Part shown: positions 41,821 through 48,371 of the stretch, in pieces
How the letters are laid out: every line of letters begins with the position of its first letter
Position numbering within the stretch: position 1 is the first letter of the stretch
Position numbers and translations under genes: made by a program
The notes under the pieces: model-generated
Told to the model about the DNA's origin: nothing
Seen by the model: only the letters and a program-made list of their open reading frames with translations
Database searches by the model: none
From: an uncultured Prevotellaceae bacterium
Lineage (GTDB): Bacteria > Bacteroidota > Bacteroidia > Bacteroidales > Bacteroidaceae
NCBI GenBank assembly: GCA_946405695.1
Contig: CAMJIA010000006.1
Coordinates: 1 to 48,371 of the forward strand
Reading direction: 5' to 3'
DNA length: 48,371 bases

Positions 41821-44097
41821 TTATGCCACCTGCTTGCGTTTGAGGTAGGCGGGTGTCTTGTGATAGACGCCATCGGCATCGCAGGTGATGTAGCCGCGCT
41901 GTTCCCACATGCAGAGCTGCTGGGTGGGGTTGCTGTCCTTCTTGCGCTCACGGATACGGATGGCTTGGGCATCCTCACGGGTGAAGGCATTGGCCAGCAT
42001 GTCGAGCATATTCTTAGGACCTCGTGTGCGAACCACCTCGCCAGCCATCTGCTGATGCATCTGCTCACCAAAGAAGTGCATCTTGCACCACATGTCGTAT
42101 TTCATGCTCCACATGGCGAAGTTCTCGATTTCCTTCGACCATTTGCCCTCAGCGATATAGAGCACCATTGCACGAAGCCAGGCGCTGACAACGGCTCGAA
42201 AGCCCAGTTTCTCGTAGACCTCGTCGTCGCAGAGCCAAGCCACATCCTTGGCCTCCTTGTCCATTCGCTGAATCAGACGCTGTGCCTGTGGCAGGTCGAT
42301 GACTCCCTTGGCAGCATTCAGACGGTCGATGTAGGGCTTGATGGCCTCTGCATGTTGCTCGTCGTAGATGCCGTGAATGGGCATAGCCATACCTCGATAG
42401 GTGACAATGGTAGAGAACGACAGTCGAGAGAGTGTACCATCGGCCATCATGGGGTAGAAGAAATGCTGTCCGCGCTGAATAGTGGTCGAGGCGTTGTAGT
42501 TCATTCGTAGTTGCGGACACCCTGACACACTCTGAATACCCACACGTGCCTGACCATAAGGGGCACAGTCGTAGGCCAGTCGGAATAGCTTGCTGACATT
42601 CTTCTTGCCGTTGACGTTCAGCTGGTCAAACAACTCCACCTCATCCAGTTGATAGTAGACGAAGTGTCCCTGAGCATCCTGCAGCTTCTGAACGAATGCG
42701 GCATTTGTCATGTCGCTGGGCAGAATCTGTACGATGAGGTTGTCAGGACGCTTGGGCTTCTGTTTATTGGCCCCCATCGAACGGCACTCCTCTTTCCACT
42801 CCTCCTCACGGCGCATATTCTCTTCATCACGTGCCTTGATGTCAGCCATGATAGGCTCACAGACGCGATTGACACACGACTTTCCGCTCGACATTGGCGC
42901 CACGCAGTTCTGCATGAAGGTTGCCTCGTGCATGGTGTGGTCGGCATAAGGGAACTGAACCTGAAATAGGTGCGTGCCCAGGGCTGGGAACAGTCCCATT
43001 GCCGATGCCGGCTTGTAGATGTCGGGCTCCTTGGAAATCATCACCTTCACAGACTTTGGCAGACGTCGAGGCATCTGTGGAGGTTCGTCTCCCAAGATTT
43101 CCTCAGTGGTCAGTGTCTTGTCCTTCTGGCCTGTTACGCTCTCGGCATAGATGGCGCGCAGACGCTGGCTCATGGGTGCATTCATCTTGGTGTAGTCCTT
43201 GTAGAAGTCCGACACGAGTCGCTGACAGTCCTGTTCCTTTGCATAGTTAGGCATTTTGACTGTCAACACGGCCTTCAACTCGTCCTGTGCCATCAGTCGA
43301 CAGATGCCTACCGAGAGAATGCTGACCAGCGTGTTGTGCCAGTTGTAGACGCCTACTTGGTCTATCTCCTCCAGTTTCAGCCCTACCTCCTGTAGACAGA
43401 GATCGAAGATGCGCAGGTTGCGGTCAGAGGCAAGGACGATTTGGCCACCCCTTTCGGAGGCTGTCGCGTTTTGCGACTCCCTTTCGGGCTTCGTCTTGTT
43501 TTGCGACACTGCTTTCACCTCGCGCTGCTTGCACAGCTCCTCCTCATCTATATAAAGAAGGTACGCGCGAGGGACAAGGAACGAGCAACGGGCATAGTCC
43601 TTGACGCTTCCGTCGTAGCTACTGTCGCCCAACTGCTCTGACATCCACTTCTGTGCCTGGGCAAGGGTCATGCCTTCAGGCATTTCGAAAATGAGTCGCA
43701 GACCTTCTGTCGAGGGTGTTACGTGGGCCATTACGATGCCCAGTTCGGCACAACGGTCTTTGACGAGATTGTTGAAATAACCGCGAGGGTCGCTAATGTG
43801 GTCAATGTCGTACATTGACAGTCCAGAGGGTACAGCCGACTTATTCTGACGCACGCCATCGGTAAAGGTGGCATGTGGTGTCAGCACCATCAGCTGCTGC
43901 TTCTTGTCGCGTTTGTAGGTCTCAAAGTCCTCGCGCGACATCTCACCTCGTTTCACACGCTCCAGAGCATCTTCGATGTCAGCGCAAATCTTCGCTGTCG
44001 TCTCCGAGTCCATAGCGGCGTAGAGGTTCTCAAGGGTGCAGGGCGTTACGCTGCTTTTAACGCTGGGGCTAAAGCCCATCATTGTAGTGTTCTTCAT
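41821..44097 (-). CDS. BT4734/VirE-N plus DUF3987 primase-helicase of a mobile element
   Basis: 758 residues. The N-terminal region (about 60-190) resembles the BT4734/VirE-N domain, a primase-like fold; SMYDIDHISDPRGYFNN carries an Asp-x-Asp pair and RCSFLVPRAYLLYIDEE the later strand. From about 350 a DUF3987 P-loop helicase-like domain has Walker A APMSSGKSCVNR and a Walker-B-like QLDEVELFD. The remaining region is helical with a C-terminal small domain (EQRGYITCDADGVYHKTPA). Proteins of this design are frequent in Bacteroidota integrative elements, where they probably prime element replication. Here there is no integrase, relaxase or amidase neighbour. Its 5' leader is about 134 nt and contains three 25-bp repeats. 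Confidence 0.82.
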   Translation of the reverse strand: MKNTTMMGFSPSVKSSVTPCTLENLYAAMDSETTAKICADIEDALERVKRGEMSREDFETYKRDKKQQLMVLTPHATFTDGVRQNKSAVPSGLSMYDIDHISDPRGYFNNLVKDRCAELGIVMAHVTPSTEGLRLIFEMPEGMTLAQAQKWMSEQLGDSSYDGSVKDYARCSFLVPRAYLLYIDEEELCKQREVKAVSQNKTKPERESQNATASERGGQIVLASDRNLRIFDLCLQEVGLKLEEIDQVGVYNWHNTLVSILSVGICRLMAQDELKAVLTVKMPNYAKEQDCQRLVSDFYKDYTKMNAPMSQRLRAIYAESVTGQKDKTLTTEEILGDEPPQMPRRLPKSVKVMISKEPDIYKPASAMGLFPALGTHLFQVQFPYADHTMHEATFMQNCVAPMSSGKSCVNRVCEPIMADIKARDEENMRREEEWKEECRSMGANKQKPKRPDNLIVQILPSDMTNAAFVQKLQDAQGHFVYYQLDEVELFDQLNVNGKKNVSKLFRLAYDCAPYGQARVGIQSVSGCPQLRMNYNASTTIQRGQHFFYPMMADGTLSRLSFSTIVTYRGMAMPIHGIYDEQHAEAIKPYIDRLNAAKGVIDLPQAQRLIQRMDKEAKDVAWLCDDEVYEKLGFRAVVSAWLRAMVLYIAEGKWSKEIENFAMWSMKYDMWCKMHFFGEQMHQQMAGEVVRTRGPKNMLDMLANAFTREDAQAIRIRERKKDSNPTQQLCMWEQRGYITCDADGVYHKTPAYLKRKQVA

Positions 44098-44112
44098 GTT
44101 TGATAATAATAA

Positions 44113-44187
44113 TGTGTGTGTTCTTCATGGTATCAGACCATGTGTGTTTTCATAGTATTAGATCCATTGTGTTTCCATAGTATCAGA
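44113..44187 (-). repeat. Three tandem 25-bp leader repeats, each with a mini-ORF start
   Basis: In the primase 5' leader, three 25-bp units follow one another, sharing TCTGATACTATGRAAACACA. Each has an ATG at the same place: 44178, 44153 and 44128. The first two open METQWI-stop (44158-44178) and MKTHMV-stop (44133-44153); the third opens a 19-residue frame (44069-44128, beginning MKNTHIIII) that runs out of frame over the main start codon at 44097. Each unit can also fold as a hairpin, for example CATGGT/ACCATG. Confidence 0.85.
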
Positions 44188-44199
44188 TTATGGTTGCAG

Positions 44200-44236
44200 A
44201 AATGTCAGAGGGCGCCTCTCGTTCGAATCTGCGGTG
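44200..44236 (-). promoter_or_regulatory. Structured start of the primase leader
   Basis: Directly after the -7 box the minus strand can pair AGAGG with CCTCT around a 3-nt loop, and GCAGA with TCTGC outside it, so the first 40 nt of the mRNA are probably folded ahead of the mini-ORF repeats. Confidence 0.45.
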
Positions 44237-44244
44237 CAAAGGTA
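44237..44244 (-). promoter_or_regulatory. -7 element of the primase-helicase gene
   Basis: TACCTTTG on the minus strand followed by CACCG, 139 bp before the main ATG, predicting a leader of about 134 nt. Confidence 0.8.
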
Positions 44245-44389
44245 TAACAAATAAAAATACGAAACAAGAGTTATCGGCAAAAATTCGTGTGAATATTTGT
44301 TAATTCGCTTTTTGTTACAATCTTATATTATTGATAATCAGATGTTTATATATTACAATTGGATATTTCAAACATTTTAATGTTGTAGT

Positions 44390-44421
44390 TCTCATTCTTC
44401 ACAGTTTCACAGTTTCACAGT
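44390..44421 (+). repeat. Octad array TTCACAGT
   Basis: Three exact TTCACAGT units (44398-44421) preceded by a degenerate one. It is followed by TTTATTTTG as at lptB, but no TAnnTTTG follows, so it is not an obvious promoter. Confidence 0.7.
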
Positions 44422-44617
44422 TTTTATTTTGAGGGGGTAGCCTCTTATTCTTTCGTTCCTTATCTATATAATTATACATATATTTAAATATATTAACATT
44501 CTTGAGGCAAGTTAAAGTCGTCCGAGGCTCGAAAAAATTAATTGTGAATTGTGAATTTGTGAATATAACTCCTTTGCTTGTAAATTATTTTCGCAATTCA
44601 GTTTTCTCGTCTTCAAG

Positions 44618-44643
44618 CACCCAAAAACAGCGGTTTTAGGGTG
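44618..44643. repeat. Hairpin beside the iteron-like repeats
   Basis: CACCC-a-AAAAC pairs with GTTTT-a-GGGTG around loop AGCG: ten pairs with one central A-A mismatch. It ends 25 bp before the 22-bp repeats. Confidence 0.7.
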
Positions 44644-44668
44644 ATTGCAGGTAATTAAGAGAGAATAC

Positions 44669-44734
44669 TTTTTCTCTGGTTGGGAAAATATTTTTCTCTA
44701 GTGAAGAAACAATTTTTCTCTGGTAGAGAAACAA
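44669..44734. repeat. Three contiguous 22-bp iteron-like repeats
   Basis: Units at 44669-44690, 44691-44712 and 44713-44734, each starting TTTTTCTCTGGT or TTTTTCTCTAGT and ending GAAAATA or GAAACAA. The third contains the exact dyad TTTCTCT ggt AGAGAAA; the others are imperfect versions. A further hairpin, CTCGC/GCGAG, lies at 44742-44760. No promoter element lies within 300 bp on either strand that these could serve as operators. Confidence 0.88.
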
Positions 44735-44815
44735 TGTCTTGCTCGCGGAGAGAAAGCGAGGTGCTCGAAGAGGACAGAAAAGGGGAATTTGAAGGGTTTG
44801 GGATGTAAAGAAAAA

Positions 44816-45442
44816 TCAAACAATAAGGGCTATCCCCTCGTCGCTAATGGTGATGAGATGGCGCTTGTAGAGGTCGCCCACGGCCTTCTTGAAGACCTTT
44901 TTCGAGACGCCGAAACGGGCGGCAATGGCTTCTGAGGGGCTCTTGTCGCCCAGTTCGCAATAGCCGTCGTGCTCCTGCAGATAGGTCAGCAGCACTTCTG
45001 CGAAGTCCAGGCTCAGCTCGTAACCCGTCTTCTTCTGATAGCGCTCCACCTTCGAGGTGGCCATCAATCGGTGCGTCTTCTCGTCCTCCATGACGTAGAC
45101 GTAGTAGCGCTGACCACGGACCATGCGCGTTTTCTGTTCGCGGAAGGGGCAGAAGAGGTCTTTCATCAGGCCCCAGTTGAGGAAGGCGCCATACTCGTTG
45201 GTCCAGGCGCACTCCATCCAGGCGAACTCGCCGACCTTGGCGATGGGGTGCTCGGTGGTGGCTACGATGCGCTCGTCTTGGTCCAGATAGAGGAACACTT
45301 CTATTTCCTGTCCGATGACGTAGCCCTTGGGCACGTAGCGGTTAGGCAGCAGGATGTTGCCTTCGTCGCCGCCGTCCAGATAGAGGCCGAAGTCGGTGCG
45401 CTTCTTTATTCTGAGGGTGTTGTAATCTCCGAGTTTAAGCAT
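44816..45442 (-). CDS. CvfB-like S1 RNA-binding protein lacking one S1 domain
   Basis: 208 residues. Two S1-like domains are visible: about 1-65 ([29 protein letters not shown]) and about 66-140 ([20 protein letters not shown]). After [11 protein letters not shown] the sequence jumps to the C-terminal winged-helix region ([34 protein letters not shown]). Family members I know are about 275-280 residues, with a third S1 domain between these parts; here it is absent, without any frameshift. It binds RNA and may regulate gene expression. Its ATG lies 37 bp inside lolD, so it is translationally coupled as the last gene of the antiporter-lolD-cvfB operon. Confidence 0.85.
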   Translation of the reverse strand: MLKLGDYNTLRIKKRTDFGLYLDGGDEGNILLPNRYVPKGYVIGQEIEVFLYLDQDERIVATTEHPIAKVGEFAWMECAWTNEYGAFLNWGLMKDLFCPFREQKTRMVRGQRYYVYVMEDEKTHRLMATSKVERYQKKTGYELSLDFAEVLLTYLQEHDGYCELGDKSPSEAIAARFGVSKKVFKKAVGDLYKRHLITISDEGIALIV

Positions 45443-46086
45443 AGTAGTCCGTCTTTCATGTGAATAGTCCTATCGGTGATGGAGGCCAGTTGCTCGTCGT
45501 GGGTCACGATGACGAAGGTCTGGCCGTACTGGTCGCGCAGGTCGAAGAACAGCTGGTGGAGCTCCTGCTTGTTCTGGCTATCCAAGGAGCCTGAGGGCTC
45601 GTCGGCCAGGATGACAGCAGGGTTGTTGACCAGTGCACGAGCTACGGCGATGCGCTGCTTCTCGCCACCAGAGAGTTCTGAGGGCTTGTGGCTGGCACGG
45701 TCAGAGAGCCCCATGAAACTGAGCAGCTCCTGGGCGCGCTCCTTGGCAGCTTTCTGCGACGTTCCTGCGATGTAGGCAGGTATCATGATGTTCTCCAGAG
45801 CGGTGAACTCAGGCAGCAGCTGGTGGAACTGGAACACGAAGCCGATGTGGCGATTGCGGAAGTCGGCCAGCTTCTTCTGCGAGAGGGTGGTCACGTCGAT
45901 GCCATCGACGTGCACAGTGCCAGTGTCTGGGCGGTCCAGCGTGCCGATGATTTGCAGCAGGGTGGTCTTGCCAGCGCCACTGGGGCCGACGATGCTGACC
46001 ACCTCGCCACGATCAATGTGGAGGTCTATGCCCTTGAGGACTTGTAGGGAGCCGAAGCTCTTGGTGATATTTTCTATTGTAATCAT
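45406..46086 (-). CDS. lolD: LolD-like ABC transporter ATPase
   Basis: 226 residues. Walker A is [15 protein letters not shown], the signature [15 protein letters not shown], Walker [13 protein letters not shown], with [20 protein letters not shown] typical of the LolD/MacB/FtsE group and closest to LolD. It would power release of outer-membrane lipoproteins from the inner membrane. The LolC/E-type permease is not adjacent, so the substrate is inferred from the ATPase alone. It overlaps the upstream antiporter by 4 bp and the downstream cvfB-like gene by 37 bp. Confidence 0.88.
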   Translation of the reverse strand: MITIENITKSFGSLQVLKGIDLHIDRGEVVSIVGPSGAGKTTLLQIIGTLDRPDTGTVHVDGIDVTTLSQKKLADFRNRHIGFVFQFHQLLPEFTALENIMIPAYIAGTSQKAAKERAQELLSFMGLSDRASHKPSELSGGEKQRIAVARALVNNPAVILADEPSGSLDSQNKQELHQLFFDLRDQYGQTFVIVTHDEQLASITDRTIHMKDGLLCLNSEITTPSE

Positions 46087-48212
46087 TTGCGGTGGTTATT
46101 CAGCCAGCGGGAGATGGCGTCATAGTAACTGGTTTCCTCCTGGTGCTGGGCAGCGGTGAAGGTCATCGACTCCTCCTTCTGCGTACCGTACTGGTCAGGG
46201 AAGATAATCATCAGATTCTTGCCCGAGAAGTGCTGCATGAGCTCCTTGGGCAGGCGCTCCAGCGCGTTCTTGTAGGAGATGGTACCCTTACGGGCGGTGA
46301 TGACGACGAACATGTGGTCCTGACTGATTTGCTCGGCCAGACGGGGCAGTTCGTTCCAGTGGGCCATGAAGGTGTACTCCGCGCGAACGCTGGGATGGTG
46401 GTTGTTGACGTACTGACGGATAAGCTCCAGCGACTCGTTGCGCCCATGAAACTGGATGCGGCAGTCCAGGTTGCCTGCAAAGCGTGCCAAGCGCTCCAGC
46501 CAGCGGTGGAAGCCAGGCTCGAACTCGGCCCTTGAGGGTACGACGACCTGTATGCGGCGCAGGGTGTTCAGCGGTTGCACGAAGCGCGTCAGCACAATCT
46601 GGCGGTTCAGACCGTTATACAAGCTCTGCAGGAACTCACCCCAGAACTTGGGATTCACATCTGTGTGGACGTGCATACCCATGATAATCTCAGAGCAGCC
46701 GAACTCGCGGAAGGCGTGCTTGATGCCGTTGGCAATGTTCGACGACAGGCGCACCTGCGTCTGCATCTGTATGTCGGCAGCGGAGGCTCGTTGCTGCAGC
46801 TGTTCCAGCAGGCGGAGTCCAGACTCGCGGTGGTTGCTGGCTTGCTGGTCGTCGTAGACCACGTTCAGCGCCACCAGTCCACGATTGCGCTTGGGGTTGC
46901 GCATCATGATGGCCAGCTCCAGCAGCTGGGGGGCTATGTCTGGGTATTTTACGCACAGCAGCACTTTCTCGTTCTTGGGTGAGTGGGAGGTGTCAGTGGG
47001 GAAACCACTGCCCGCACGACTGCCCATGATGGTCAGCTCCTGCGAGGCCTTCTCCGTCATCATCGTCGAGATGATGCAGGTGATGAGTATCATGATGACC
47101 ACACCGTTCAGTATCTCGTTGTTCACTAGGTATTGCCCTGGCGCCACCTCCAGTCGCATGCCAATCATCACCATTGCGATGGCACCAGCTGCATGGGCAC
47201 AGGTCAAGCCGAACATCATGTGACCCTCGGCCTTCGTCAGTCGGAACAGAATGCTGGAGATATAGGCTGCCAGCGCCTTGCCGAATGTGCCGAAGAAGAC
47301 GATGAGCACCACGACGAACAGCATGCGCCAGCCTTCGAACAGCGAACCCACGTTGATGAGCATGCCCACACCAATCAGGAAGTAGGGGATGAAGATGGCG
47401 TTGCCAATGAACTCGATGCGGTTCATCAGGGGCGACACGTGAGGGATATACCTATTTAATATAAGGCCCGCAATGAACGCGCCCACGATGCCCTCGACGC
47501 CGATGGCCTCTGACAAAGCTGCCGAGAGGAACATCACAGCCAAGACGTAGATGAACTGCATGATGGCATCGGAGTAGCGACGCAGGAAGTAGCGCGTGAC
47601 CTTGGGAATGCCCCACACGCTGAGCACGCAGAAGGCTGCAAACTTCAGCACGAAGAGCAGCCAGAAGCCGATGCCCACGTCCTTGCTATACGATGCCGAC
47701 AAGGCTGCCAGCATCATCAGGGCCATGAAGAGCGACAGCATCGAGGCGCCCACGCTGAGCATCACGCTGGGGTGACGGCCCATGCCGTAGCGTGAGATGA
47801 TGGGGTAGGCGATGAGCGTGTTCGACGCCATGATACAACCCAGCAGGAACGAGGCCGTCGACGAGTAGTCCAGCAGCCACATGGCCATCACGTAGGTCAG
47901 CACCAAGGGCACCATACACGTCAGCAAGCCGAACCACAGGATGCGTCGGGAGTTCTTCTTGACGCTCTCCATATCCATCTCCAGACCTGCCAGGAACATG
48001 ATGTACAACAGTCCCACCTTGCCGAACAGCTCGAACGAGTTGTCGCGATCCAGCAGGTGCAGTCCGTGCTCGCCAATGAGCACGCCTGCCAACACCATTC
48101 CGATGATGTGCGGAATGCGCAGCTTACCCATGATGATGGGCGCCAGCAGAATGATGAGCAGCACGACAAAGAAGATGAGCGTCGGACTGGTTATTGGGAA
48201 ATATGACATCAT
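46083..48212 (-). CDS. CPA2-family monovalent cation:proton antiporter with C-terminal USP-like region
   Basis: 709 residues. The first 390 or so form about 12 membrane segments of the Kef/NapA fold: [38 protein letters not shown], and [18 protein letters not shown] are characteristic. The soluble C-terminal half (about 410-690) looks like two universal-stress-protein-like units ([16 protein letters not shown] and [20 protein letters not shown]) that probably sense a nucleotide or ion. It exchanges Na+ or K+ for protons in pH and salt homeostasis; the ion is unknown. First gene of the leftward operon with lolD and cvfB. The ATG at 48212 follows the -7 box by 17 bp. Confidence 0.88.
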   Translation of the reverse strand: MMSYFPITSPTLIFFVVLLIILLAPIIMGKLRIPHIIGMVLAGVLIGEHGLHLLDRDNSFELFGKVGLLYIMFLAGLEMDMESVKKNSRRILWFGLLTCMVPLVLTYVMAMWLLDYSSTASFLLGCIMASNTLIAYPIISRYGMGRHPSVMLSVGASMLSLFMALMMLAALSASYSKDVGIGFWLLFVLKFAAFCVLSVWGIPKVTRYFLRRYSDAIMQFIYVLAVMFLSAALSEAIGVEGIVGAFIAGLILNRYIPHVSPLMNRIEFIGNAIFIPYFLIGVGMLINVGSLFEGWRMLFVVVLIVFFGTFGKALAAYISSILFRLTKAEGHMMFGLTCAHAAGAIAMVMIGMRLEVAPGQYLVNNEILNGVVIMILITCIISTMMTEKASQELTIMGSRAGSGFPTDTSHSPKNEKVLLCVKYPDIAPQLLELAIMMRNPKRNRGLVALNVVYDDQQASNHRESGLRLLEQLQQRASAADIQMQTQVRLSSNIANGIKHAFREFGCSEIIMGMHVHTDVNPKFWGEFLQSLYNGLNRQIVLTRFVQPLNTLRRIQVVVPSRAEFEPGFHRWLERLARFAGNLDCRIQFHGRNESLELIRQYVNNHHPSVRAEYTFMAHWNELPRLAEQISQDHMFVVITARKGTISYKNALERLPKELMQHFSGKNLMIIFPDQYGTQKEESMTFTAAQHQEETSYYDAISRWLNNHRK

Positions 48213-48229
48213 ATATCAATAAATTTGTG

Positions 48230-48237
48230 CAAAATTA
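48230..48237 (-). promoter_or_regulatory. -7 element of the antiporter-lolD-cvfB operon
   Basis: TAATTTTG on the minus strand followed by CACAA, 17 bp before the antiporter ATG at 48212. Confidence 0.75.
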
Positions 48238-48279
48238 CAACTTTTTCGGCAAATATGGAACAAAATGAAAGTTTTTTTG

Positions 48280-48287
48280 TAAATTTG
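48280..48287 (+). promoter_or_regulatory. -7 element of asd
   Basis: TAAATTTG followed by CAGGC, 35 bp before the ATG at 48323. Divergent from the antiporter promoter. Confidence 0.75.
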
Positions 48288-48322
48288 CAGGCGATTTACA
48301 ACCAACGAATTTTTAAAGACTG

Positions 48323-48371
48323 ATGAAAGTAGCAATTGTGGGCGCCTCAGGCGCTGTAGGTCAGGAATTCC
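48323..48371 (+). CDS. asd: Aspartate-semialdehyde dehydrogenase, 5' end only
   Basis: Only 16 codons lie in the window, reading MKVAIVGASGAVGQEF. The Rossmann turn GASGAVGQE right after the start is the hallmark of aspartate-semialdehyde dehydrogenase, which reduces aspartyl phosphate in lysine, threonine and methionine synthesis. Other NAD-dependent reductases (N-acetyl-gamma-glutamyl-phosphate reductase) start similarly, so confidence is moderate. It is cut by the window end, not broken. Confidence 0.75.
   Translation, partial: MKVAIVGASGAVGQEF

Larger units (their letters stand above)
44245..44660. other. AT-rich gene-free region upstream of the primase promoter
   Basis: No ORF of note. 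The sequence is very AT-rich, with runs such as TATATAATTATACATATATT near 44465. It holds an octad run (44390-44421), another TTCACA-type run (44541-44562), a GAGG/CCTC hairpin near 44431-44444, and a strong hairpin at 44618-44643. It could act as a duplex-unwinding region. Confidence 0.6.

Noticed and set aside
44211..44236. tRNA T-arm-like sequence (CGTTCGAATCTGCG) that might mark an attachment site
   Set aside because: The flanking bases do not pair as a T stem, and no acceptor stem or second copy is present; TTCGAA is simply palindromic.
44422..44431. TTTATTTTG after the octad array as a promoter
   Set aside because: The spacing of TAnnTTTG is not met (one base short) and no gene follows on that strand.

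Overview
The window comes from a Bacteroidota chromosome, most likely a Prevotella/Segatella-like member of Bacteroidales. The main evidence is about twenty intergenic copies of the Bacteroidota -7 promoter element (TAnnTTTG, mostly TACCTTTG or TATCTTTG), usually with weak or no Shine-Dalgarno sequence. The gene content agrees: OstA-like LPS-transport protein, NhaD antiporter, DUF5723-type outer-membrane protein, BT4734/VirE-N plus DUF3987 primase-helicase, a LysRS with a C-terminal extension, and the guaB-ppiC-surA-ostA-mutL gene order.

Layout. 0-4.2 kb: leftward operon lysS-gpsA-pgi. 4.3-6.3 kb: two tandem ROK proteins, the first lacking the catalytic Asp. 6.4-9.1 kb: divergent uridine-kinase-like protein and 2-hydroxyacid dehydrogenase. 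9.2-10.5 kb: NhaD antiporter. 10.64-10.87 kb: a self-contained transcription unit for a 31-residue protein. 11-12.5 kb: MlaE/MlaF-type lipid ABC system, divergent from lptB. 12.6-19.1 kb: lptB, tig, clpP-clpX, recQ. 19.1-28 kb: secreted protein, guaB, two parvulin-type chaperones, ostA-like, mutL. 28.2-36 kb: ompA, paaK-ACT pair, tRNA-Val(TAC), purB, an IDR-rich pseudouridine synthase and asnS. 36.2-40.5 kb: three envelope proteins (barrel-like, lipoprotein, DUF5723). 40.6-44.8 kb: accessory region with a RAYT-like HUH transposase carrying a C-terminal DprA/SLOG-like domain, a primase-helicase, and a 718-bp gene-free region with two different tandem-repeat arrays. 44.8-48.2 kb: leftward operon of cation antiporter, lolD and a shortened cvfB. 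The start of asd is cut by the window end.

Much of the window is envelope biogenesis: LPS export (lptB, ostA-like), outer-membrane protein chaperones (two PpiC/SurA proteins), lipid transport (mlaE/F), lipoprotein sorting (lolD) and envelope products (OmpA, lipoprotein, DUF5723). The rest is proteostasis (tig, clpP, clpX), translation (lysS, asnS, tRNA-Val, pseudouridine synthase) and purine synthesis (guaB, purB).

The most unusual signals are: (1) short tandem arrays, nearly always four 7-bp units (28 bp), placed 8-11 bp upstream of at least seven -7 boxes, with further arrays at gene boundaries where they supply a stop or start codon; (2) the primase region, with three 22-bp iteron-like repeats beside hairpins and an AT-rich tract, plus a 5' leader made of three 25-bp repeats each holding a mini-ORF; (3) the 31-residue protein with its own promoter and terminator; (4) the transposase-SLOG fusion. 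Assignments rest on reading motifs in the sequence; no database search was run.
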